DNA of 64,000 bases from Butyriboletus loyo (Eukaryota; Basidiomycota; Agaricomycetes; Boletales; Boletaceae). Under the pieces are notes generated by a model. That model made no database searches, was not told the DNA's origin, and saw nothing but the letters and a program-made list of their open reading frames with translations. A program made the position numbers and the translations under genes. The stretch is taken from NCBI GenBank assembly GCA_038093515.1, contig JBBPSI010000078.1:43739-107738 (forward strand), in the 5' to 3' direction. Positions 44,692 to 54,992 of this stretch are shown here, in pieces (the stretch's first letter is position 1; each line of letters starts with the position of its first letter).

Positions 44692-46929
44692 CGATCGCCT
44701 ATCCACTTGTTTGTTCTCCTTGCACACTGTATCTGATCCAAGGTTACATATGACCTGGTGGTTTGAGCACAGAATGAATCAACCGCATCTTGTGGTAGAC
44801 AAACAGTATACCCTTGCTACATATCATGAGGCCTAATCCACCAACACTAGGGGTATCTCTTTCAAACGGGCCGCCACCGACCTTCAGACATCGGGGCGAT
44901 CTTGGGTGAAAGATGTCCTTCTCCCTGAACATTCTGGTTCAAGAATCTCCAGTAGGACCAAGGAGACTCCCAAATATCAACCCGCCAGGTGTAACTTTCG
45001 ATGGGAAAAAAAAGCGCATCGTCCGCCCTTAAAATGTACTCAAGCTCACGCGCACGGACCAGGGTCGGAAACGAAATATAAAAACTGAAGCGGACGACAC
45101 GTGAAGTTCCTCACAGTCACCTCGGTCTGAAACTGGCGATGGCAAATGTGTCTAACGTCGACGGTAATTCAGTCAATGGCCATGGCCAAGCATCGAGAAG
45201 AAGGAGAGAGCAAGAACTGGGCATGCCGTTTATCTTTGCCTTTCAATCGATTGGGCGGCTAATCAGCTCTTGATACAAATTTGATCTTTTCAATGTATTC
45301 TGTTTTTTTCATGGTAATAAAACATTTAAAGGGTGACGATGCTACGGCTGAGGCGTAACTCGAGGTGATTAAGTTTTTCGTTGACGTACCAGACAAGCTC
45401 GCTCGCGTTGATGTCGGAAAACTCGTATTGGGACCCGGTGATCGGTTATAGGCAGCCGCTTAATTGGCTGCTTGGTTCTGCGTCATCGTTCTAGCCTGGG
45501 GTATCCACACTACAATCGACGTGCGTTCCCGAGCAACGAGTGAATGAGGTGAGTTGTTACCTCCTCGATCATCATGCAGAATTTCTCGTCAATATATCCA
45601 GGGCCATGACGCCACTGCGTGTTCCATGCTCCCTTGGAGTCGTGTGCTCAGGGTGACGCATCTGTGCGTAGTTCCGCGCTAGCCCATGAGAAATAGTTTT
45701 ACGGGTGGGACGATGGGCATCACATTCTCTGATCGAAATTCCCCCCCATTCCCGGAGCTCTAGACGGGATTCCGGGACTTTCGTTCGTCTTCGGAACGCT
45801 TTCCGTTCCGCTCCTCGCTGTTGAAACGGAATGGGATTCCGTTCGATTGGTTCATAAACCCACTCGAACTCGGTTCACAGGACTGTTCACGACGGTGTTT
45901 GTTTGGGACAGCGTATCCACATCCACGTTGTCGGAAGGTCGCAGCCGTTTGCACGCCCGAACCTGACTCCTTTCATCTCTCTCGGTAGGGTGTGACCTTT
46001 CATCTTTTTATCAAAGTGCGGCTTCTCAAGAGGATCCGCATTCTTCTCGAAGCACTTGTGGAGGGGGGATCCACTTGGGTTGTAATTCACTCTCCAAGGG
46101 GGGGGGGTTTAAATTGGCTATTCTGTTATTACCGCTATGACACGTTCCGCGAAAGACCCCCCCTCTCCCAACGAAAGATGGCACAGTCCTGTCCGATCAG
46201 CAACTTCACCGTTGTAAGTAATCATCGGGCAAGTCGTCGATCTTCCATCGTCGAAGAAATGATATACCTCTTTCCTTCGCTTTTGCTTTTTATTTTTATT
46301 TTTATCAGCTCTGCGTGTCGCCAAACTCGGGCGTATGGAAAGGGCTCTTGTGGGATTTCCCAGTGCGAAAGCATGACAAACGGTGTTTTACTTGCATATG
46401 TACGCTGTATGGGGATATCTCGTCTTGTTCAGGAACGATGTCAGCAGGCACGCTCAAGAAGGACGCATGATATCGATGAAGCTCAGCCCAGGTACGAGAC
46501 CCAAATATGTCGATCTGGTATTTTTGCTGACCGCGTGTCATGGACAAGTCTCACAGATCAGTACGTGTGATCTCCCCAGGACATCGATGTTGACTGCACC
46601 ACCGAAAGGGGCCTGACTGATCCCCACAAGCGATGGTGGATGGGCGTCGACGACGTTCGTTTCGTTGGTCGTCATACGTCACCCCATCGGCGTGCGGTTC
46701 GTTCATAGTGAAAAACGAACACGGTCCGTGAACTACGCAAACAACCCTTTTGCGCAATTTATCTGACCTGTCTGGTCAGGTTCCCTTTTAGTTTCCTTCC
46801 CGGGTCGTGGCGTCCCAGACTGTCGTGTTCCCTGCTTACAACTTCGACTTGCCTGCCGCGGCACGCGTATCAGCAGGACTGCTACTTGGGTGAACCGCAA
46901 AGCGGATATTGAAAACCCAGTTCTGAGAA
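44692..46929. other. Intergenic region, no gene recognised
   Basis: 2.2 kb with no convincing coding sequence. Near 45823-45841 a short inverted repeat (AACGGAAT, 3-bp loop, ATTCCGTT) lies in a stretch reiterating TTCCG; a G8 run is at about 46099. Confidence 0.5.
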
Positions 46930-47888
46930 CCTCTCATCCCCGAGTTGGACATGCCCCGTCGCCCTCCATACTGGACCTGGCATTAAAGCATTGCGGATAG
47001 CATTTCCAGAGCTGCTTCACGACGAGATCCTCGAATGGCCAACCCGTCCGTATTCCTGGTTATTGGATTGACAGAGAGGGACTGGATGCACCCACCACAA
47101 GGCGACAAATTCTCTATCGCTTCGATGGTGGGCCTTATGTCGCCCTCGCAGGTCATATGACAGACCACTCCACGCCGATGTCAACGACCTTCATGCAGAC
47201 CTCCCGCAGTTCAGGTGGACGTTCTAGATCGAGTATCATTTCTCTCCAGTGCTGCGCCGCAACCCGCACAGAATCACTTCCCCGCAACCCTGTTCGATCC
47301 GGGCCTGGTACCTGGTGAACCACCTCGGAATCAGTCCAAGTCACATTAACATTGAAGGGGATTTGGCCGGAGCGAACCTCGCGCTCGCATTGGTCCGCTA
47401 TCCCATCGAATACCGGAGTGAGGGAGACAACTCCGCCCGGAGGCTAAGCAAACTTTTGCTTTTGTTGTCGCCATGCACTGACCTGCCCAGGGCATCACCC
47501 ATGGAACGCCCGAATCGGCGATGCCTCTCACCGTGTCATCGGATGGGGTCTGCACGGCCGGTTTCCCCAAACTGGCCTTCCTGGGTAAGCTCGAAACGAT
47601 GCTGCGGACACAAATCGCTGTATCTCCCCGGCTTCGTTGCTTTGCAGCGAGGCTCGATTTGCAAATTTCCCGAGGACGTTCATCAACGCGGGTGGTGCTA
47701 AGCACCTCGTGCATCAGATAAGGACACTTAAAGAGCGGATGACAGCGGATATGGGCGAGGGGTATGGCGTTGGCCGAGTGACTTATTACGAAGCACTGGA
47801 TGGTGTTCGTGTCTGCCCTGGTTTTGAGTTCTATGAGCCGCAGCGTAGCGAGGCTTGCCGGGTAACGACAGAATGCGCCTCGGGGTGA
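46930..47888 (+). pseudogene. Relic of an alpha/beta hydrolase (steryl acetyl hydrolase / arylformamidase-like)
   Basis: Family segments appear in order but in different frames: REGLDAPTTRRQILYRFDGG (about 47071-47130), GGPYVALAGH, then NHLGISPSHINIEGDLAGAN with LALALVRY (47320-47400), LLLLLSPCTDLP (about 47455-47490) and FPRTFINAGGAKHLVHQIRT with LKERMTADMGEG (about 47660-47760). The oxyanion motif HGGG reads DGGP. The nucleophile motif GDSAG reads GDLAG, so the catalytic Ser is Leu. The terminal His motif DGVHD reads DGVRV. At least two frameshifts and internal stops are present. The gene is dead by these three independent signs. Confidence 0.75.
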
Positions 47889-50729
47889 TGGTGGCCCGCT
47901 CCACTTCCTCGGCATCGTTCAATTATTCAACGGAGGAGAGCTATGCGTTACATATATGGTCCCCAGAAAGGATACCGGGCAGTGCTAAAGCCGGAACAAA
48001 GACATTAATTTGGCCGTTTTAATCTTTTTTTTTTCCTCGACAAACGATCGCAAGCCCCGTAAGCAAGCGTAGACCCGTTCATGTCGCGATAGTCCCGAGT
48101 CCGAGTCGGAAGGAAACACACAGCGAGGTTGTTCCCCAGTCAAGAACATCATCGGAGTTCATGCGCTTAATCGACGCACCTATATGAACGATAACACCGC
48201 GTCCTTATGCGATACGTCCTGCTGACCGATGGGGCCCACAAGTCAATAGGACGTGCTGTACGTTTCACTTGGTGGGTATATGAATGACGTGATACGATAG
48301 ACGGACTTGAACTTTGTGTACACGACCGGTCCGAGGTGAGCGAATAAAAGTTTGCCGAGCTGCTGGAAATGCGCCGGTCGCTTGTGTTAGTGCCAGCACT
48401 GGCAGCGGCGCAAGTTTAAAGTAATCACATCGGAAGTTGCGCCGGCCGGTTTCAGCTTTCCTGTGTTGATCAGTGAGTGCACGAGGAGCTCTCGGCGATT
48501 GTAACGCTGATCGTGTGATCAGTTTAGTTCATCGCGGCCCTCCCGGCTGGGTCGGACAAGCTGTAGACTAATGACTGACTGATATCAAACGTTGTTGCGC
48601 GAGATCCATCGTGCTGTGAATCTGAAACATCATGCTGCGGAAAGGAGATAAGAACACGATCAGACGCACAGCACACACACACGTTGAGCGAGTGATGCAC
48701 GCTGGAACTGCATGTCCGCTATGTGCACCCACACTGGCCTGTAACCAATAGAGTTTTCATGCATAAAAAAAGCACAAAACCTACATGGCACGAGCGTTTT
48801 CCACGGGGTGTAATACCGCTCAGGGGCAGTGGCAACCACGCAATGAAACGTCTTTTTGGCCAGCATGATGGGATATGATTGTGTACCACACAGTATTACA
48901 TCGCCATCTCCATGGCGGCGATAGAGGAATTTGGGAAGCTTTCGTGTCAATGGCGTGCAGGGTCATCAATGAATTAAAGCAACCAAGGAAGGTCTGAACG
49001 AACGCGAACACGTTATCGAAGCTTTGGGCACATTGGCAATGGATGGTGCTCGTTGTCAAAAGAAGCTTGCTCAGAACGACGACTTACGCAAAGTGGTCGA
49101 CGTGATCCGAGACCACAGAATAACAGAATCAGGGGCTAAACCTGTTCTTCTCCCCCGATTAGCAGGCGAACCTAATCGACGTGTGGGGAATGATGTTTGG
49201 ACACGACGCGATGAACTAGTCGGTGTGCAAATGGTGACGTGGTCCTTTTATATTTTAACTGGGATCTTTATTTTGCGCTTCAAAATCGGAGATTACGGTA
49301 TCGAGAAATACAGGAGTTAGCGGTTACTGGCAACTGCTTCGTCTGACCCTGATAGGCTTTTGCGGAGAAGCGGCTAGCAACAGAGGATAATAATAATGAG
49401 AGAGAGAGAGAGTAACGTTGCAAGTACTCGACGTTGCGTGATGTTGTCGTTGATAGGGTGTTGTACGTTGTCAAGAGCGTGGTACGGTATGTTTTCTGAC
49501 ACAAGCGGGAGGCTAGCAGGACCGAGTAGCACGGGAAAACGAGCACGTAACCTGTGAACAACTTTCAACCGGTGCGACGGTGAGGTCGAGCAGATTGCCG
49601 GCCGAAGATGTAATGGTTTGAGACATGGGTTAGCATACGTTCCTACCCCCCCGAGGAAGCCGTATTGGATTGGGAACTAAAAGTAGCGGTCGGTAATCGA
49701 TGGAGTGGGATGCCATGGCAGGTGTTTTCAGAAGAGGCATGTGCAAGCGTGGTCAACCATGGGTCGGATATTATCGCAGCGCCTCTGGGTGTGCCTGTGG
49801 TTACCATACTTATAAATGATTGAATAGGCGGCAACTGGCACCATGGAGCAAAATCGCAAATGGAAATGATGTTCCATGGAGGAAGATGATCAAAGATCTT
49901 TTCACCTCATGTTGAACGCACCTGCTGATATGATGCTGGCTACGTGTCATGTGCTCAAAAGGTAGAACAAATGGACGAAACGGAGGTGGGTGCCGCAAGG
50001 CATGGAAGCGAAGAAGATGGCAGGGGGCGAAAACATTGGGATTACATGAATCTGACATTTGGACGAGGATGAAGTCAGGATGATCCGGGATGTCACGGTG
50101 CGGTCATTGCGGGTGTATGGATATGAAAGGATCGATCGTTTGGAGGGTAGGAAAAATTTGTTCAAGGATGGGAGGAGAAAAAGTGTTGGACACGAACGGC
50201 GTAAAGAAGGCAGAGGGCATGAAGTGGACTGTCATATTACCACATGTGAGGGCCGTACTATATCAGCAGGTGTTGGTGAACTCGCTAACAAGAAACGTCC
50301 TAGCGTTCTTTCCGGAGATAGGCGGACTCATCTTACCCGAAGATCACCCATCCAAAAGCCAAACCCATACCTCCTTACGGAACTGAATTTTGTGGTACCT
50401 CACCACCTCCACAAATTATTTATATATTATATATTATACATCCCGGAGACTTACTCCGCAGGTCCATCTCCTGGAACTTGCCGTCCGCCGGAAGCTGCCA
50501 AGGTAAAGTTTATTATTCGAACCTGAATGTGAGCTCTGTCATTTCACCAGAAGACCGGCCGTTCACTCCTGCAAGTCCCGAGCGCGTCTTTCAGCGACCC
50601 ACTTTAAATTCGGTTCGCTTACATCGCTCTCGATCACTCCGAAGGCCCTTACTTAAATCGCTCACTCCCTCTCGGGTTCGTCCCGCTCTTATCTCGGTAC
50701 TTCCGCTGACCCACATCCCTTCTCTCCCC
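47889..50729. other. Intergenic region with possible coding relic and AT-rich element
   Basis: 2.8 kb. A frame at about 49648-49824 reads like protein (EEACASVVNHGSDIIAAPLG) but has no start and no family I can name. A GA run lies near 49400. An AT-rich stretch at 50417-50440, about 290 bp upstream of the Zn2Cys6 gene, could be its TATA region. Confidence 0.45.
50417..50440 (+). promoter_or_regulatory. AT-rich TATA-like element
   Basis: A run of TATATATTAT-type sequence in otherwise mixed DNA, upstream of the Zn2Cys6 gene. A CT-rich leader follows before the ATG at 50730. Confidence 0.4.
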
Positions 50730-52237
50730 ATGGACCCGGATAGGCACTTGCCCATTCCTGGCCGTAAACGTCCTCGCAATCCCCCCCCCATAATGTCTCC
50801 CTCGACCTCCGACCCCCACCCGCGTCCCATCCCGCCATCTACCCCCACCTATCAGCCGTCTCTCCCATCCATACGACAGCTCCACCCCTATCTCCCTCCC
50901 TCTGGGGCCGCACATCCCCATCTGCCCGCTCAGGATTATGGTTACGCACATACCACTGCATACGCCGGTCCTTCAGGATCGACAGATCCTCAACCAATGC
51001 TACCTCAGGGTGCCATGTACCCCCGAAGCGAAGGTCTCGATTCAGAGCCCGAGGGCGAAGCTGAGCAACCTGGTCCTGCCAAGAAGAAACGGCGCCGCCA
51101 AGCCTTGAGTTGTAACGGTACGTCCTTTGGACGTCATGCTAATCCTTTTTGACGCGGATCGCCTACGTCGATTCACACTTTTTTTTGTCGTGTATGCGCA
51201 CGCTCGCACGGACGTATAGAGTGTAAAAGGCGAAAAATCAAATGCGACAGGTTCGGTGTCCGTCATCCCGCCAGGTCTCGAGACCGCTGAGGCTGGTTCT
51301 TTCAGGGCACAACCGTGTGGCCCCTGCACACGACGCGGTGAACAGTCAAAATGCCAGTGGCGCACTTTGGAGCCCGTGTATGTCAAGTTTGATATATCCC
51401 TTCACCCCCTGGCACTCATCCAGGCCCCAGGGACAAATACGTCACGCGGGCAGAGTACGATGAGCTCAAATTCCGTACCAAGGCGGAATACGACGAACTC
51501 AAAGCTAGGGTAGATCACCTGGAAACCATGGTCTCGCGCATTTTCTCCGCCCCGCCTGGCGCTGTCAATGTGCCGTTGTACTCAATCCCTCCCGATATGC
51601 CACCATCTGAAAGCATTTCATACCACGCTGGTCACGCGTCAACGGGATCAGTCCTCTACTCGCCCGCCGTGCCTCCGTCGTCTTCATACCAAACGGATCC
51701 CGTGCCTAAGCCTCCGCAATACCCATTAAACTCCCCCCACCTAGTTACACCAGGGGGCCCCCCGGTTACCACTCCCACCCAACCTCCTGGAGGAGGCATT
51801 AGTGGACCAAGCCATGTCCGGCGTACATCCATGTCCGACACCAAATCACCGACCGCAGTGAGACAATCACCCCTCTCCCTCGCCTCTATCACATCTCCAT
51901 ACAACACCGAAGCGCAGTCAAAAAACTGCCACGCGCAGACGCTCAAGTCGCCGGGCGGGCGTCTGCGCCGAGTTCTTCTTCTTCGAGACGAATGGAAAGG
52001 CCTGGCAACCCTGCGCTGCGGCACGCGTCAGCAGCGATGGAACAACCACACGCGACGACGACGGGCGTGTCGGGCGTTGCCATGGAAGGGCCGTCCGGCT
52101 CTCCCATGGCTTTCCATTTACCCGGTCCATCTCGAGGCCGATATGGAGACTCGGGTGTAAATCTCCCGGGACTTGGTCCCAGCCGAGATATGAGAGAAGG
52201 CAGGGACGGAAAGCATGATCCTTCCACAGAGCGCTGA
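50730..52237 (+). CDS. Zn(II)2Cys6 fungal transcription factor
   Basis: Exons 50730-51117, 51220-51250, 51306-51377 and 51431 onward encode a protein starting MDPDRHLPIPGRKRPRNPPP. The first ~125 residues are Pro-rich and basic and end in PAKKKRRRQALS, a likely nuclear signal. The binuclear cluster follows across two introns: SCNECKRRKIKCDR, then AQPCGPCTRRGEQSKCQW, i.e. C-x2-C-x6-C-x5-C-x2-C-x7-C. A coiled coil for dimerisation comes next (YDELKARVDHLETMVSRI). The remainder is Ser/Pro-rich and ends GREGRDGKHDPSTER-like at 52237. The frame changes near 51880-51970, which implies one more intron that I could not place. No fungal-specific TF middle domain is visible. Targets unknown. Confidence 0.85.
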
Positions 52238-52629
52238 CAGTCCACAAGTTTTGGCCCAAATATCCCGGCCCACCAGGGACGACGTGCACAGAAATTGATC
52301 TTGACCATTCATCTCATGCGTGAGTAACACGCGGCACACTTCATCCCCACAAACATTTTCTGTGGCCAATTCACTTGCACGGAGGTGGATTTTCTTTCCT
52401 GCATGGTACTTCTTCCATCACATCAGATTTGACTCCCCCCCGTTCCGTTCCGTTCGCGAACATTGATTTTCTGTGAGGTACTTTACGACGACTAGCATTC
52501 TGTCATTACCGGAGATAATCTTGTCACAGCTACAATATCCGCCAGTCATGTCCCCTGCTGAGCAGTAGATAATTTACGAGCGTCCTGACGGTCGTCTACC
52601 TTGATTTCCCGAAATCTTTTTAAAAAAGA
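52238..52629. other. Convergent intergenic region
   Basis: 392 bp between two facing stop codons. It holds both 3' ends and shows nothing else. Confidence 0.5.
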
Positions 52630-54302
52630 TTACTCCCAAACCAACTTGCCTTGACTATCCACCGTGGCTTGCATACCCCCACTCGGTCGCTTCCCCCCAG
52701 CCTGTTGAGATTGTTCGATGATGCGGAGTCGCTCCAACTCGCGTTTGTGCCTTGCGAGACCTTCTAATCGCGATAGCTCTATTTCCGTCTTGGCAGACTT
52801 GGCAAGCTCCCTCTTGCGTGCGTTTTGCCGCTGCTTCTTGGTCATAGACTGTGGTGCCGCGGCAACATGTGACGTGGAAGTCGTCGTCGTCGTCATCTGT
52901 GAGGAGCCTGATCGTATTTTTTTATTTGTTGTGTCGGTGAGAAATGCAAAGGAAGGAGGAGGAAGAGAATTACGGGTACGGTTTCGACTCTTGACGACGC
53001 CCCATTCCCCTTCGTCTTCTTGATCCGCATCGTCGACGAGCACGCTCTCTTCGACGACCTCTCCATAGTCCTCCCATGAGAAGCCCGGGACGGGAGTCTC
53101 GTCCGTAGGAGGCTGGACCGGCATGACGCGCGCCACCGTAGGGACATCGGGCTCTTCCAGTATGCTAGCAAACCAAAGGGAGAAAATAAATCCAAGATCA
53201 GCACCCACACCATTTCGAGAGACATGCAGAGAAATAGCCATTGAAAATGAGATGGCGGGCAAGCAAGAAACGAAGAGATGAAACGAAAAAGCTGACGAAA
53301 GAAAAAAAGAGAAGAAAAATGACGCGATCGCTGAAAGGAAACGTACTCGTCGACAGTTGTTTGTTTTGGCTTCTCAGCGAGGGTACGCTCCACAAGGTCT
53401 GCACGTGCTCCGCGAATGTCGGTGGCGACACCGTCCATCCGCTCTGCCACCGGTGAATTGCTTGCTGTGGAGGCCAAATCGCTGCTCGTCACGTCCATCG
53501 CGTCTGCAAGCCCTCGTGTCCGTCCATCCGTAGACCTGGACGATTTGAGATGGCTATGGTCGACGTGCGTCCACGAACTATCGGTATCGAACGACAGGGA
53601 GGGACGGATCTCACGGGGTTGAGAGGGCGGTGCGAGCCTCGTGCTCGCAGCACGGAGATTCCCTTTTCTCGTCGCACGAGAGGAAGCCAGTGCGGAAGCG
53701 GACACAGACGGAGAGAGAGACACCGAAGCGTCAGTGCTATCGCTGGAGTGCGGTCGATGCGTCGCAGCACGCCCAACGCCAACACCAACGCCGACCTCCT
53801 TGCCCGTCTCTGAACCCTCCTCCTCATCCTCGTCCTCATCTTTGCCCTTGCCCTGTTTCTTATTCTTATTCTTCTTGGTCCTGGTCTTCCCACCGTTGCC
53901 TCGCTTGGATACAGTTCCCGACGGAGAAGCCTCGTGAGGACCCACATTCGTGCCCGCATCTGCGCCCACACCCTCGAAATTGCCCGGTATGACCTGCGGG
54001 ACGATCGCTAGCCCACCTTCACCCTTATCTTTACTTTCGCCTTGACCCTCGTCCTTACCCACATCCACGCCCGCACCCTTGCCCCTCCTCTTCTTCCTTC
54101 CCTTTCGTGCCGCCCCGGACGCATACCCAGCCTCGTTCGTCGCGTGCGAGTCTCCGTCTTCACTCGGACCTGTGGTATGTGCATGGGTATGGGTATCCTT
54201 CGGGGTGCCTAGTTGGGTATAAGCATAGGCAGCGCCTAAACCGGCGACGAGCAAGCCAGCAACGGTCGCCGCAGACGGTGTCGAGAGGAAGTCGGTCGCC
54301 AT
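52630..54302 (-). CDS. Single-pass membrane protein with conserved basic C-terminal tail, function unknown
   Basis: Two exons (54302-53347 and 53164-52630) give 496 residues. The start at 54302 gives MATDFLSTPSAATVAGLLVA, whose hydrophobic stretch continues GLGAAYAYTQLG and forms one membrane helix near the N-terminus. The middle is highly charged and low complexity (Lys/Gly and Glu/Asp runs, Ser-rich). The second exon holds GFSWEDYGEVVEE and a conserved tail MTKKQRQNARKRELAKSAK followed by a helical Arg/Glu segment and GGMQATVDSQGKLVWE. This tail recurs in basidiomycete proteins as I recall it, with no function known to me. Upstream in-frame codons to 54494 look like leader sequence. The intron is 182 nt, long for the window. 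Confidence 0.8.
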
Positions 54303-54992
54303 GCGAAACTGGTGTATAGGACGGGGCAAAAGTCCTTGTCCTTGAAGAGGGGTGGCGTGTACGTCCTCCAAGCCGTTGTTTGCGACTTGTGGATCCAAAA
54401 AAAAAGGCGCGCAGTAGTGCCCTTGTTCCGCGGCTGCGACGCGTAAACATGCGCATACAACGTGCTGAAAAACAAACGCAGAAATAGAAATCACTCTCGA
54501 GTTTGGAAATTTCGAAAAGACAGCAGAGTTGGATCTGCTTCACTGAATATATTTCAAAAAAATAACATTTTGCACGGCTTTGCAAGTCGATCACATTAAA
54601 GTTACTCTTACTGTATCATCCTTCGGGTATCCAAGCACCAAGTCGTATCTCACAATGTATGTAACAGCGCATTTCGTGACTACCCTCAAAAAAGAAAATA
54701 ATAATAATACAGGAAAGAGGAAAGAAGAGGAGAGGAAAAGATATTATATAGCCGCGATCAAGTAGTTGTATTATCGTAAAAAGAAGTCAAAAAAATAGGA
54801 GGGATGGTGTCGCCATAGATACCGCTCTCCGGTCGTGTGTGAGATCGTTGAGATGTACAGAAAGAGAACAGGAAAAAAGATCGTCGAGGTGATGATGATT
54901 AGTATGGATGTGTGCGGAGGACGTCAGAGGGGGTATAAATCATGGAATAAAAAAAAAGGAAAGCAAGTCGTCAATTCCAGCCAAGGAACACG
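54303..54992. other. Intergenic region upstream of the membrane protein gene
   Basis: 690 bp, A-rich (several A7-A9 runs near 54690-54800 and 54940-54960). It contains the promoter of the gene on its left and the 3' end of the gene on its right. Confidence 0.5.

Noticed and set aside
45823..45841. Inverted repeat AACGGAAT / ATTCCGTT as a hairpin terminator or mobile-element end
   Set aside because: Arms of 8 bp in TTCCG-rich sequence are expected by chance, and no partner copy was seen.
50059..50526. A 155-codon open frame upstream of the Zn2Cys6 gene
   Set aside because: The translation is random-looking and it overlaps the likely promoter and leader.
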